From Pullichristensenella sp002068815 (lineage in GTDB: Bacteria; Bacillota; Clostridia; Christensenellales; Aristaeellaceae), in NCBI GenBank assembly GCA_040772885.1, contig JAXGXF010000002.1, positions 1-64,000 of the forward strand: a stretch of 64,000 nucleotides of DNA, given 5' to 3'. The notes under the pieces were generated by a model. That model was not told where the DNA came from. It searched no databases and saw only the letters and a program-made list of their open reading frames with translations. The position numbers and the translations under genes were made by a program. Of this stretch, positions 54,075 to 61,652 are shown in pieces. Every line of letters starts with the position of its first letter. Within the stretch, counting starts at the first letter, position 1.

Positions 54075-54307
54075 TGCTCGGAAAGCCTCCGCCCGATGAA
54101 GGCCATCACGTCGCCGACGGTCCTCAATTCGTCCGCGCGCACCGTGCCGAAGACGATTCCGAACTCCTCCTCGACGGCGATCGCCATCAGGAGCATCGAG
54201 ATCGAGTTGATGCCGAGGTCCGCCGCGAGCGACGTATGCTCCGCGACCTCCCCGAGCGGTACGTCCGGGCAGGCGATTTCAAACACCCTGATCAGCCGTT
54301 CCAGCAT
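54071..54307 (-). CDS. Stand-alone acyl carrier protein
   Basis: 78 residues. Four-helix ACP: ERLIRVFEIACPDVPLGEVA, then SLAADLGINSISMLLMAIAV with Ser35 as the 4-phosphopantetheine attachment site (NS in place of the usual DS), and EEEFGIVFGTVRADELRTVG. It is more divergent than housekeeping AcpP and probably dedicated to the ligases and acyltransferases of this operon. The stop overlaps the LRAT-like start. Confidence 0.92.
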   Translation of the reverse strand: MLERLIRVFEIACPDVPLGEVAEHTSLAADLGINSISMLLMAIAVEEEFGIVFGTVRADELRTVGDVMAFIGRRLSEQ

Positions 54308-54311
54308 GGCT

Positions 54312-55748
54312 TTACCTCGCGATCTTCATGCTCGGCGTGCGCGGCAAGTCCGTGTCGCGCACGTGCACGCGCCGAATCTTTCGAAACTCCGGCTGGTTTT
54401 GGTTCCACCGCTCGACCGCCTCGCGCACTTTGTCCGGCGAAGTCCCCGGCGAAGGCACCGCCTCGACGCAGAGAATCTCGCGCTCCTCGAGCCGGACGAG
54501 GCACTCGCGGATCTCCGGCATCTCGGAGAGCTCCGCCTCCATGACCTCCGGCGACAACTTCTCGCCGTTCGCGAGCACGAGTATGTTCTTGAGCCTGCCG
54601 GTGATGTACAGATACCCGTCCGCGTCCATGTGCCCCAGATCGCCGGTCCTGAACCACTTGTCCTCGAACGCGCGCGCGTTCTCCTCGGGGTTGTTGTGAT
54701 AGCCGAGCATCAGGTTCTCGCCGCGCAGCCACAATTCGCCGTCGACGAAGCGCAGTTCCTGCCCGGCGTACGGCTTTCCGACCGAGTCGGGGCGCTCGAG
54801 GCTGTCGCCGTTGCCGCTGACGAGGTTCGCGGTCTCGGTGAGCCCGTAGCCCGGGAGCACGCGTATGCCGAGCGCGTCGTAGCGCCGGATCAGCTTCGGC
54901 GGAACCGGCGCGCCGCCGCAGATGATCGTCTCCACGCAGCCGCCCAGCGCGTTGAGCCCGCGCAGCGACACGACGCCGAGCATCATCTCCGCGAGCGCCG
55001 GGACGAGCACGAGTATCGTCGGCCGGGCCTTCGGGAGGTCTGCAAAGAGATTGCGCATGTCCTCGCAGGGGTAGATCGAGCTTCCGGTCAAGACGCAGGT
55101 CAGGAAGTTCCGGATCAATCCGAACACGTGCGAGAATGGGATCAGCCCGTAGTACCGCTGCTCGAACGCGCGCCCCTTCGAAAACGCGCCGTTGAACGCG
55201 CCGGTCAGCATCGCGCCGTGCGACAATACCGCGCCCTTCGGGCGGCCGGTCGTGCCGCCGGTGAAGAAGATCGCGCAGGGCTCGTCCTTCGAAACCGCGG
55301 CCGCGGGAATAGGCCCGGCGTCGGGAAGCGCGTTCGCGTCGCACAGCCGGAGCTCCTCGCCGCGCGGCGCGCCGGTGTAAAACACCGCCTCGAGGCCGAG
55401 CATCCTCCACGCGCCCTTCAGCGCGTCGCCCGCGAGCGCCGCGGGCATGGGCACCGCGACGCGGCCGGAGCTCGCGATCGCCAGAAACAGCTCGATGAAG
55501 CGCGCGCTGTTGGGCATCAAAAGGCCCACGTGCGCACCCTTCGGGATGCCGAGGACGTCGAGCGTCCCGCGCAGCTTGGCGACGGATTCGAGGAGTTCCC
55601 CGTAGGTGATGCTTCCCTCGGCGGTGTTTACGGCCGGAAGGTCAAAAAACTCGTCCCGGCACAGGTCGAGAAGCTCCGGAACCGTCCACGGCCTGCGAAG
55701 CCGCGCGCGATCCTCGGGGTCCAGCATGTTCCAAAAGTACTCGTTCAC
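54312..55748 (-). CDS. Stand-alone acyl-AMP ligase / acyl-ACP synthetase
   Basis: 478 residues from GTG 55748, with GGAGG and AGGGAA upstream; the start overlaps the previous stop (GTGA), and longer frames are shadows. Motifs: IFFTGGTTGRPKGAVLSHG (P-loop), LIPFSHVFGLIRNFLTCVL, GYGLTETANLVSGNG, FRTGDLGHMDADGYLYITGR, LKNILVLANGEKLSPE and the C-terminal catalytic Lys in RTPSMKIAR. Fatty acyl ligase-like rather than amino-acid type. It lacks a carrier domain, and the free ACP gene follows after 4 bases, so it likely charges that ACP. Confidence 0.9.
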   Translation of the reverse strand: MNEYFWNMLDPEDRARLRRPWTVPELLDLCRDEFFDLPAVNTAEGSITYGELLESVAKLRGTLDVLGIPKGAHVGLLMPNSARFIELFLAIASSGRVAVPMPAALAGDALKGAWRMLGLEAVFYTGAPRGEELRLCDANALPDAGPIPAAAVSKDEPCAIFFTGGTTGRPKGAVLSHGAMLTGAFNGAFSKGRAFEQRYYGLIPFSHVFGLIRNFLTCVLTGSSIYPCEDMRNLFADLPKARPTILVLVPALAEMMLGVVSLRGLNALGGCVETIICGGAPVPPKLIRRYDALGIRVLPGYGLTETANLVSGNGDSLERPDSVGKPYAGQELRFVDGELWLRGENLMLGYHNNPEENARAFEDKWFRTGDLGHMDADGYLYITGRLKNILVLANGEKLSPEVMEAELSEMPEIRECLVRLEEREILCVEAVPSPGTSPDKVREAVERWNQNQPEFRKIRRVHVRDTDLPRTPSMKIAR

Positions 55749-57007
55749 CGTCTTCCCTCCTCCTCGTCCAGTCGCGCCTTGAGTTGAAGCATCCGCTCGC
55801 GCAGCATCTCCGCGTTTTTCTCGAGGTTCTCGGCGGTCAGCTCGCCTGAAAACCGCACCGGCGTGTCGATCCAGATCGCCTGTCTCTTGCGCAGCGCCCG
55901 GTACGGCCTTCCGATATACGCCATGACGATCGGCGCGCCGGACTTCGCCGCGACGAGCAAAAGCCCCGCGCGGAACGGCCCGATCCCGCCGCCCTTCGAC
56001 ATCTCGCCCTCCGGGAAGATGCCGACGCAATCGCCGCGCGCGAGCACGCGCAGCATCTCGCGGAAAGCTCCGACGTCGACGGCCTCGCGGTCGATCGGTA
56101 TGCAGCTCAGCCGGTCCAAAAGCCACTTGAGCGCGGGCCGCCTGTACAGCGCCTCGCCCGCGACCATGCGCACGAGATTCTTCCGGAACGCCGTGCACAG
56201 CATCGGCGGGTCGAAGAAATCCGTGTGGTTCGAGATCACGATCGAGCCGGGCGGGAGCACCCTCCCCTGCGCGGCCTTGTCGGTGTAGTAGTAGCGCGGC
56301 CGGAACCCAAGCGCCATCATGCGGCCGATGTGCCCGCGTATGTAGCGGTCCAAGAGCGTCCGACGGTCGCGCCTCTCGGCCTCAACGCGGCGCGAGAGCT
56401 CGCGCTTGAGTCTCGCGACCTCGAGCTCGAGAAACGCCGTCGCCCGCCCGATCCGTTCTTCGTCAATCGCGCCCGGAAACCGCTCTCGCAGCGCGATCGG
56501 CTCCCCCTGCATCACGCGCGTGCGCCGCCTCCACGAATACGCGCCGTCGCAGTAGTTCGCGATCACCGGCGCGCCGGTCGTGAGCGCGATGTACGCCGCG
56601 CCGGGCTTGAACGGCAGGAGCTTTCCGAAGTCCCGGCCGCCGGGGTTCAGCTTCCCCTCCGGAAACACGCCGACGGCGTCCCCCTTTTCGATCGCGCGCG
56701 CGGCCTCGCCCAGGAAATCCGCGCCCTCGGCGCCGTTCCGCTCGACCATGATGCCGCGCATGCCCCGGAGGAACCACGAGAGCAATTTGCCCTTCCGAAA
56801 CAGCACCTCCGCCATCAATACGCGCACGGTCCGCGCGGGAAACAGCAGCAGCACCGTCGCGAAATCCAGCATCGCCGTGTGGTTCATGACGACGACCGCG
56901 CCCTTCCCCGAGGGTCGTTTTCCCTCGCGGCAGACCTTCGGCCGGATGAACAGAAGCATCGGAAGAGCGCCCGTGATCTTCGTGAACCACAGCACAAAAT
57001 GCCTCAA
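55745..57007 (-). CDS. Tandem PlsC acyltransferase (two domains in one protein)
   Basis: 420 residues from TTG 57007, which has GGAGGA 8 bases upstream and overlaps the preceding stop (TTGA). Domain 1 (about 1-200): VVVMNHTAMLDFATVLLL (HX4D) and AVGVFPEGKLNPGGRDFG. Domain 2 (about 225-420): IVISNHTDFFDPPMLCTAF (HX4D), DRLSCIPIDRE, VGIFPEGEMSKGGGIG. A basic helical linker (LKRELSRRVEAERRDRRTLL) joins them. Both domains keep the catalytic His and Asp and the EG motif, so both may be active, perhaps acylating two positions of one lipid. Double PlsC proteins are uncommon. Confidence 0.88.
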   Translation of the reverse strand: MRHFVLWFTKITGALPMLLFIRPKVCREGKRPSGKGAVVVMNHTAMLDFATVLLLFPARTVRVLMAEVLFRKGKLLSWFLRGMRGIMVERNGAEGADFLGEAARAIEKGDAVGVFPEGKLNPGGRDFGKLLPFKPGAAYIALTTGAPVIANYCDGAYSWRRRTRVMQGEPIALRERFPGAIDEERIGRATAFLELEVARLKRELSRRVEAERRDRRTLLDRYIRGHIGRMMALGFRPRYYYTDKAAQGRVLPPGSIVISNHTDFFDPPMLCTAFRKNLVRMVAGEALYRRPALKWLLDRLSCIPIDREAVDVGAFREMLRVLARGDCVGIFPEGEMSKGGGIGPFRAGLLLVAAKSGAPIVMAYIGRPYRALRKRQAIWIDTPVRFSGELTAENLEKNAEMLRERMLQLKARLDEEEGRR

Positions 57008-58899
57008 GCGAACGGTCCTCCTATGCCGAGTATGTATTCGGCGAACGAGCGCGGCGTCAAGAGGCCGTTCGCCTCCTTCGCGACGCCCTTCAGCGAAAAC
57101 CGGCGCTCGATCTCCGAGAGCAGCGCGAAGTAGCGCATGCTGTCGCCGGACAGGTCCCACAGGAAGTTGCTGTCCGGGTCGACCGACGCAACGCCCAGCA
57201 CCTCGCAGAAGCACGCGCGCACGGCCTCGAGCGTCTCGAGGAAGCCGTCGCGGTACGCCTGCGCGATGTCGCCGGGGATATCCCGCGCCTCGTCGAATTT
57301 GAGCGCCCCCGCGCGCAGCAGGTTGCGGATCGCCGCGCGCATCACCTTTCCGCCCGGCGTCCTCGGAAGCGCCTCCCTGGAGAACAATATGCGCTTCGGC
57401 CGCATGCAAAACGGCAGCCCCGAAAAGCACCGCTGCGCGCTCTCGAGCGCCAGCGCGCGCCGGTACGCGCCCGCCTCGGCCGGCACCTCGAGCACGAGCG
57501 TCAGCTCCCCGTCCGGGCCGCCGAGCGCGCAGACGCCGGTCGCCTGCTCGACCGAAATCGCGCCCTCGACCGCGTCGGGAGAGACGCGCTCGCCGGCCGC
57601 GCCGCTGATCAGATCGTCCGCGCGCCCGAGGATTTCGTACTCGCCGCGCGCGTTCGTCTGAAACACGTCGCCGGTCCCGATCCAGGCATCGGCCTCGCGC
57701 GGCACGCGCCGGCCGCCCATGTACATGGCCGACATGCACGATTCGCCGCGGACGGACAGGCCGCCCTCCGCGTCCAGTTGAAATTCCACCGACGGGAGCG
57801 GCCTCCCGACGGCCGCCGGCGCCCTGCGCCCCGGCCGCCGATCGAGCGCGACGGCCGCGATGCCGATCTCGGTCATGCCGTAGCCGTTGTAGAGCGGGTA
57901 GCCCAGCGCGTTCAGAACGCGGGCGGTGTCCGCGCGTAGCGCGCCGCCGCCGCTGATCGCGAAGCGGATTCCGCCGCCCAGGAGCCGCATGCGGGCGCTT
58001 CGAAAGAGCCTGCCCGCGAGCCAAAGCCCGAGCCGCGGATGGACGGACTGCATGAAAAGCGACAGCTTCATCGCCCGTTCGAGCCTCTCCGCTTGCCCGG
58101 CCTTCTTCGCCTCGCGCTTGACGCCCGCCGCGAGCGCGTCCCACAGAAGCGGCACCGCGAACACGTGCGTCACCCCGTGCAGCCGGCACGTGTTCAAAAT
58201 CGTCTCCGGGCCGTAGTCGCGCAGAAACACGAACGTCCGCCCGAACGCCGAGAACCACATCAGGCACGCCGTCAGCCCGAACACGTGGCAGAACGGCAGG
58301 AACGCGAGCAGCTTGAGCTTCCCTCTATAGAAGCGCCGGATGTCCGGATTTTTGTCGAGTATCGCGCGCGCGTTCAAAATCTGCGCGGCCATCGCGCGCC
58401 CGTCGTAGGCGCAGACCTTCGGCTCGCCGGTCGTCCCGGAGGTGACGAGCAGCACCTCGTCCGCCCAGCGCGAGGGGACCTCCGGAAGCTCCGCCGCGAG
58501 GATTTCCTCCGCCGGCACGCCGCCTGCGCCGACGATTTCGCTCGCGCCCGCCTCGCGGAGCGCGTGCCGGACGGCGCCCTCCGCCGCGTCCGGGCTCAAC
58601 AGCAGCGGCCGGAAGCCCGCCATAAGCAGCGCCCAGAAGAGCGTCACCCACTCCGGGGAATTCGGGAGCCTCAGCGCGACGACCGCGCCCTCGGGGAGAT
58701 CGGAAAACCGCCGACGAAGCGAGGCGGCCGCCCGCCGGACCGCCTTTGCGCATGCATCGTACGTCACCGAAAAGACGCGCATGTCCGCGCTGTACTCAAA
58801 AAAGACCTCGTTCCCGAAGCCAAACGCGAGCCGGTGGATTGTCTCGAAGGTGTGCGCGCCGTCCCGCAGCTCCCGCAGGACCCTGTCGTAAAACTTCAT
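57004..58899 (-). CDS. Adenylate-forming ligase with C-terminal carrier domain (A-T protein 1)
   Basis: 631 residues. LLVTSGTTGEPKVCAYDG (P-loop), FLPFCHVFGLTACLMWFSAF, GYGMTEIGIAAVALDRRPG, GTGDVFQTNARGEYEILGRA (A7-A8), LISGAAGERVSPD and the catalytic Lys in LPRTPGGKVMRAAIR. The C-terminal carrier domain (about 555-631) has FLWDLSGDSMRYFALLSEIE with the pantetheinylated Ser. AGGGAA precedes ATG 58899; the frame to 59028 is a shadow inside the membrane protein gene. Relative to A-T protein 2 it has the same layout and about the same length, so the two probably arose by duplication and diverged in substrate. Confidence 0.9.
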   Translation of the reverse strand: MKFYDRVLRELRDGAHTFETIHRLAFGFGNEVFFEYSADMRVFSVTYDACAKAVRRAAASLRRRFSDLPEGAVVALRLPNSPEWVTLFWALLMAGFRPLLLSPDAAEGAVRHALREAGASEIVGAGGVPAEEILAAELPEVPSRWADEVLLVTSGTTGEPKVCAYDGRAMAAQILNARAILDKNPDIRRFYRGKLKLLAFLPFCHVFGLTACLMWFSAFGRTFVFLRDYGPETILNTCRLHGVTHVFAVPLLWDALAAGVKREAKKAGQAERLERAMKLSLFMQSVHPRLGLWLAGRLFRSARMRLLGGGIRFAISGGGALRADTARVLNALGYPLYNGYGMTEIGIAAVALDRRPGRRAPAAVGRPLPSVEFQLDAEGGLSVRGESCMSAMYMGGRRVPREADAWIGTGDVFQTNARGEYEILGRADDLISGAAGERVSPDAVEGAISVEQATGVCALGGPDGELTLVLEVPAEAGAYRRALALESAQRCFSGLPFCMRPKRILFSREALPRTPGGKVMRAAIRNLLRAGALKFDEARDIPGDIAQAYRDGFLETLEAVRACFCEVLGVASVDPDSNFLWDLSGDSMRYFALLSEIERRFSLKGVAKEANGLLTPRSFAEYILGIGGPFA

Positions 58900-58900
58900 C

Positions 58901-59404
58901 TCATTCCCTCGCGCCGACGCGCATCCGGACCGCGTCGAACGCCCTGCCGTAAATCCGGGATATGCCGGGGGAAACTGCCGCGAGCGCCGCAAGCGCCGCG
59001 ACGCGCAGCCCCGCGGGGAGGTCGCCAAGCGAAAAGCCGAACAGCCGCGTGAGCTGAAACAGCGCCGCGAGCCCGAAAAACGCGAGCGCGCCCTCGCCCA
59101 AGAGCCGCGCCCACGGCCTTGCCCCGCGCAGCAGCGCGTGCAGCGCCGGATACGGGCCGAACAGCGCCCAGAACGCGAGCAGGTACAGGTAGTTCCCGCC
59201 GACGAGCAGCGCCGAGATCAGCGACGCGACGATCCACGCGAGCGCCGAACCCGCGGCGCTTCCCCTCCCGGGCGGGGCGGCGACGGCCACGGACGCGGCG
59301 AAATACCAGAAGAACTCGCCGAACGTGAGGTAGTAGCCGACGGCGAGAAGCGAAGCCGCCAGCGCGGCGGAAATGGTCGCTGCGCACAGCTCGCGCGTTT
59401 TCAC
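58901..59404 (-). CDS. Small polytopic membrane protein (possible ECF S-component-like)
   Basis: 167 residues from GTG 59404 (GGAGG 9 bases upstream). About five TM helices: LCAATISAALAASLLAVGYYL, FFWYFAASVAVAAPP, ALAWIVASLISALLVGG, YLYLLAFWALFGPYPALHAL and LLGEGALAFFGLAALFQLTR, ending with a short amphipathic tail. The size and hydrophobic pattern resemble ECF transporter S components, but no specific motif confirms this. First gene of the acyl-activation operon, directly behind its promoter. Long in-frame extensions to 60853 are shadows of other genes. Confidence 0.7.
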   Translation of the reverse strand: MKTRELCAATISAALAASLLAVGYYLTFGEFFWYFAASVAVAAPPGRGSAAGSALAWIVASLISALLVGGNYLYLLAFWALFGPYPALHALLRGARPWARLLGEGALAFFGLAALFQLTRLFGFSLGDLPAGLRVAALAALAAVSPGISRIYGRAFDAVRMRVGARE

Positions 59405-59423
59405 GGTCCAACACCTCCCGAAT

Positions 59424-59452
59424 AGAATAGCACAATTCCGCGGAAATTCCAA
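59424..59452 (-). promoter_or_regulatory. Promoter of the acyl-activation operon
   Basis: Minus strand TTGGAA (59452-59447), 17-base spacer, extended -10 TGCTATTCT ending at 59424. Short leader of about 15 bases. Confidence 0.78.
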
Positions 59453-59487
59453 GCAAAATTTGCCCTGCGGAAGGGCGCTGATTGCAC

Positions 59488-59513
59488 AAAAAAACGCCCC
59501 CGGCACGGGGGCG
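59488..59513 (-). terminator. Intrinsic terminator of the lysis module
   Basis: Minus strand: CGCCCCC, loop GTGCC, GGGGGCG, TTTTTTT. It separates the holin gene from the acyl operon promoter. Confidence 0.92.
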
Positions 59514-59521
59514 GGGTTCCG

Positions 59522-59545
59522 CCTGCCCGGCCGGAGCCGGGCAGG
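59522..59545. other. Second strong hairpin beside the terminator
   Basis: CCTGCCCGGC, loop CGGA, GCCGGGCAGG; a perfect 10-bp stem between the holin stop and the terminator, perhaps protecting the transcript 3-prime end. Confidence 0.75.
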
Positions 59546-59562
59546 ATTTCCTTTGTATCGCG

Positions 59563-60009
59563 TCATTTTTTCTCGTCCTTGTCCTCGAGCTTCGCCTTTT
59601 CCTCCACCATTCCGAGCGCGCACCGAAGCGCGTTCGGCACGGGGATGCCCAGCTGGACGAGGTTTTCCAGAATGGACAGCCCCTCGTTTGCGATATAGTA
59701 GCAAACGGTCGTCGTGGTGAATATGGCGGTGCTGTTTCCAAGCGCATGGTCGAGCAGTGCGGCCATGAGGACCACCGACAGGATCAGGGCCTTTCGCAGG
59801 ATGCCGTCGAACCCCGCCTTGCTGGACAGTCCCCCGTTTTTGGTCTTGGTTGAACGGCCCTTGATCGCCACGGCGAGTCCCGTGAGATAATCCAGGGCGA
59901 CGAAGCCGCACAGCACGGTTAGCAGCGGCGTCCATCCACCCAGCAGGCCGATGACCGCGCCGCCCCCTGCCGCCAGTGCTTTTACAACCTTTTCCCAAGC
60001 GTCCGTCAC
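59563..60009 (-). CDS. Phage-type holin (holin_4_1 / toxin secretion family)
   Basis: 148 residues from GTG 60009 (GGAGGG 7 bases upstream). N-terminal amphipathic helix, TM segments LAAGGGAVIGLLGGWTPLL and LTVLCGFVALDYLTGLAVAI, the conserved LDYLTGL followed by KGRSTKTKNGGLSSKAGFDG, then ILRKALILSVVLMAALLDHAL and NEGLSILENLVQLGIPVP. This is the toxin secretion/phage lysis holin family that includes TcdE. It forms membrane lesions that release the endolysin. Its codon use is less GC-rich than the neighbours. Forms a unit with the endolysin gene 3 bases upstream. Confidence 0.92.
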   Translation of the reverse strand: MTDAWEKVVKALAAGGGAVIGLLGGWTPLLTVLCGFVALDYLTGLAVAIKGRSTKTKNGGLSSKAGFDGILRKALILSVVLMAALLDHALGNSTAIFTTTTVCYYIANEGLSILENLVQLGIPVPNALRCALGMVEEKAKLEDKDEKK

Positions 60010-60012
60010 GTG

Positions 60013-61017
60013 CTATCCCTCCACGGTTGCGTATTTCGCGCTGATCCAGCGGATTTCGCCGTCGATCACGACCGGCACCCAGCCGTCCGTCGCCGAAAGC
60101 ACGTACCGCTCGCCGGCGTGCGCCACGCCCGCCTTCGAAAAGTCCGTCCCCGGCCCGGTCCGGATATACGCGTCCCCGCCCGCGATCACGACGTTCCCTT
60201 TGGGCTCCTCCGGCTTCTCCGGCTCCTTCGGGTCGCCGTTCTCCGGAACCAGTGCGCGCAAGGCCAACAGGTCGTCCTCGTCGAATATCCCGTCCACCGG
60301 CAGCTTCTGCGCCGTCTGGAACGCCTTCAGCGCCGCCTCCGTCGCCGGCCCGAACTCCCCGTCCGCGCCCCACTTGCCCAAGTCGTACCCCAGCGCGATC
60401 AGGTCCGACTGCATCTGCTTCACGTCGTCCCCCGACATCCCCTTCTTGAGGATGCGATCGCCCAGGTTCAATACCGCGTCGCTCGCCTCGTAGTCGAAGT
60501 ACTTCGTCATCAGCCCCCAGCGGTTCCACGGGCGGCTGTTCAACTTCGTCGTCACCACGCCGTACATCACGCCGCGCGCCTCGACGACGTACCAGTCGCC
60601 CGCGGGCTTGTTCGCGGCGACGGGCTTCGTCAGAAACCCGACGTGCGTGATCGCGCCGTCGGAGGCGCTGTGGATGAACACCGCGGCTCCCGGGACCTTG
60701 TACTGGTTCGGAATCGCGCCGGTGCCCTTGGGGTCGCACCAGGTCGCGTAGTTGTTTCTGGCGCGGACGTTGACCTTCGAGCCGGTGACGTCGTTGATGT
60801 GGCCCTCGACGAGCCCCTGGCAGTCCCAGCAGCGCAGCGCGTTTTTGAGCCAATAGATCGCCTTCTTCTTTTGTTCGCCGCTATACTGCGTGATGAACCA
60901 GCTCGACTCGGTATAATTTTTCGTGTATTGCCCGGTCGCGCCCATCCAGTAGCCGTCCTTGCGGGCGGCGCACTCCTCGAGGTGCGCGACAAACACGTTG
61001 ATGTTTAGCTTCGCCAT
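60013..61017 (-). CDS. Endolysin-like NlpC/P60-type peptidoglycan hydrolase with PG-binding and SH3 domains
   Basis: 334 residues, no signal peptide, as for holin-dependent endolysins. N-terminal NlpC/P60-like catalytic domain: Cys66 in LRCWDCQGLVEG and the His in DGAITHVGFL. Residues about 185-260 form a peptidoglycan-binding domain (KKGMSGDDVKQMQSDLIALG, DGEFGPATEAALKAFQ). A Pro/Glu/Lys linker leads to a C-terminal bacterial SH3 domain (DAYIRTGPGTDFSKAG, GWVPVVIDGEIRWI). AAAGGAGGG precedes the ATG. With the holin it makes a lysis cassette, but no structural phage genes are nearby. Confidence 0.9.
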   Translation of the reverse strand: MAKLNINVFVAHLEECAARKDGYWMGATGQYTKNYTESSWFITQYSGEQKKKAIYWLKNALRCWDCQGLVEGHINDVTGSKVNVRARNNYATWCDPKGTGAIPNQYKVPGAAVFIHSASDGAITHVGFLTKPVAANKPAGDWYVVEARGVMYGVVTTKLNSRPWNRWGLMTKYFDYEASDAVLNLGDRILKKGMSGDDVKQMQSDLIALGYDLGKWGADGEFGPATEAALKAFQTAQKLPVDGIFDEDDLLALRALVPENGDPKEPEKPEEPKGNVVIAGGDAYIRTGPGTDFSKAGVAHAGERYVLSATDGWVPVVIDGEIRWISAKYATVEG

Positions 61018-61075
61018 GTGTCTCCCTCCTTTGGGGATTGCATCCTATGCGGTGAAGCCCGGATACGTGCACATG

Positions 61076-61106
61076 AAAAATACCCGCCGGGCGGATGCCG
61101 GCGGGT
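61076..61106 (-). terminator. Intrinsic terminator after the small membrane protein
   Basis: Minus strand: ACCCGCCGG, loop CATCCGC, CCGGCGGGT, ATTTTT. It separates the small membrane protein gene from the endolysin gene. Confidence 0.9.
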
Positions 61107-61126
61107 GTGGAGTCATCGGATACTGT

Positions 61127-61519
61127 CTAGGCGCTTCGGTCGACCTTTGCGAAGGTGATCTCGTAGCTTCCGTACGCGGCGGTCGCGACGATCAGGGCGT
61201 TGAGCAGCAGCAGCGGCAGGTCGCTCCACGAAAGCCCCGCGGTGAACCCCTGCGCCAACAGCAGGATCGCCACCGCGACGATGTAGGCGTACAGCCGCGT
61301 CGGAATCTTCAGAATTTTGTCCAGTGCCCCCTTTGTGTACTGGACGATCAGCAGCACCGCCGCCGTCGCCCCGGCCACGCTCGCCAGATACGTCCAGTTG
61401 AAGAACTCCGGCTGCAGGCCGCCTCCTCCGCCCTCCGCCGCCTCCGCCGCCGCGAGCGGCAGCGCGACCGACAGCAGGATGAGCGCGGCAAGCAAACCCC
61501 TCCCAAGAACCCTCTTCAT
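61127..61519 (-). CDS. Small exported or membrane protein of the lysis module
   Basis: 130 residues from ATG 61519 (AAAGGAAG upstream). Signal-like N-terminus KRVLGRGLLAALILLSVALPLAAA, a Gly-rich stretch, then three TM-like segments: YLASVAGATAAVLLIVQYTKG, LYAYIVAVAILLLAQGFTAG and LPLLLLNALIVATAAYGSYE. Size and layout are compatible with a second holin-like or antiholin protein, but no family motif is recognised. It has its own terminator and lies between the endolysin and the M15-type peptidase genes. Confidence 0.72.
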   Translation of the reverse strand: MKRVLGRGLLAALILLSVALPLAAAEAAEGGGGGLQPEFFNWTYLASVAGATAAVLLIVQYTKGALDKILKIPTRLYAYIVAVAILLLAQGFTAGLSWSDLPLLLLNALIVATAAYGSYEITFAKVDRSA

Positions 61520-61652
61520 CGTCGCCACTTCCTTTCGATGCGCAATTTTCGTCCACCCGGACGTGATCGGCCGGATCGCGCTTACCGCACAGCGGCCTCC
61601 CATCGAATTTATGAGCGGCGGTTTGTCCCGAATGCGGGAGGGGAAAGATGTT

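Noticed and set aside
54292..55410. Second reading frame across the stand-alone ligase gene
   Set aside because: Arg/Gly/Ala-rich out-of-frame translation; the true frame has every adenylation motif.
49486..59404. Reading the ligase operon as a conventional NRPS cluster
   Set aside because: There is no condensation, thioesterase or reductase domain and no peptide-type assembly line; acyltransferases dominate, so a lipid-centred role fits better.
58901..60853. Long minus-strand frame reaching from the membrane protein back through the endolysin region
   Set aside because: The first two thirds are off-frame readings of the holin and endolysin genes; only 58901-59404 has a Shine-Dalgarno, promoter and plausible protein.
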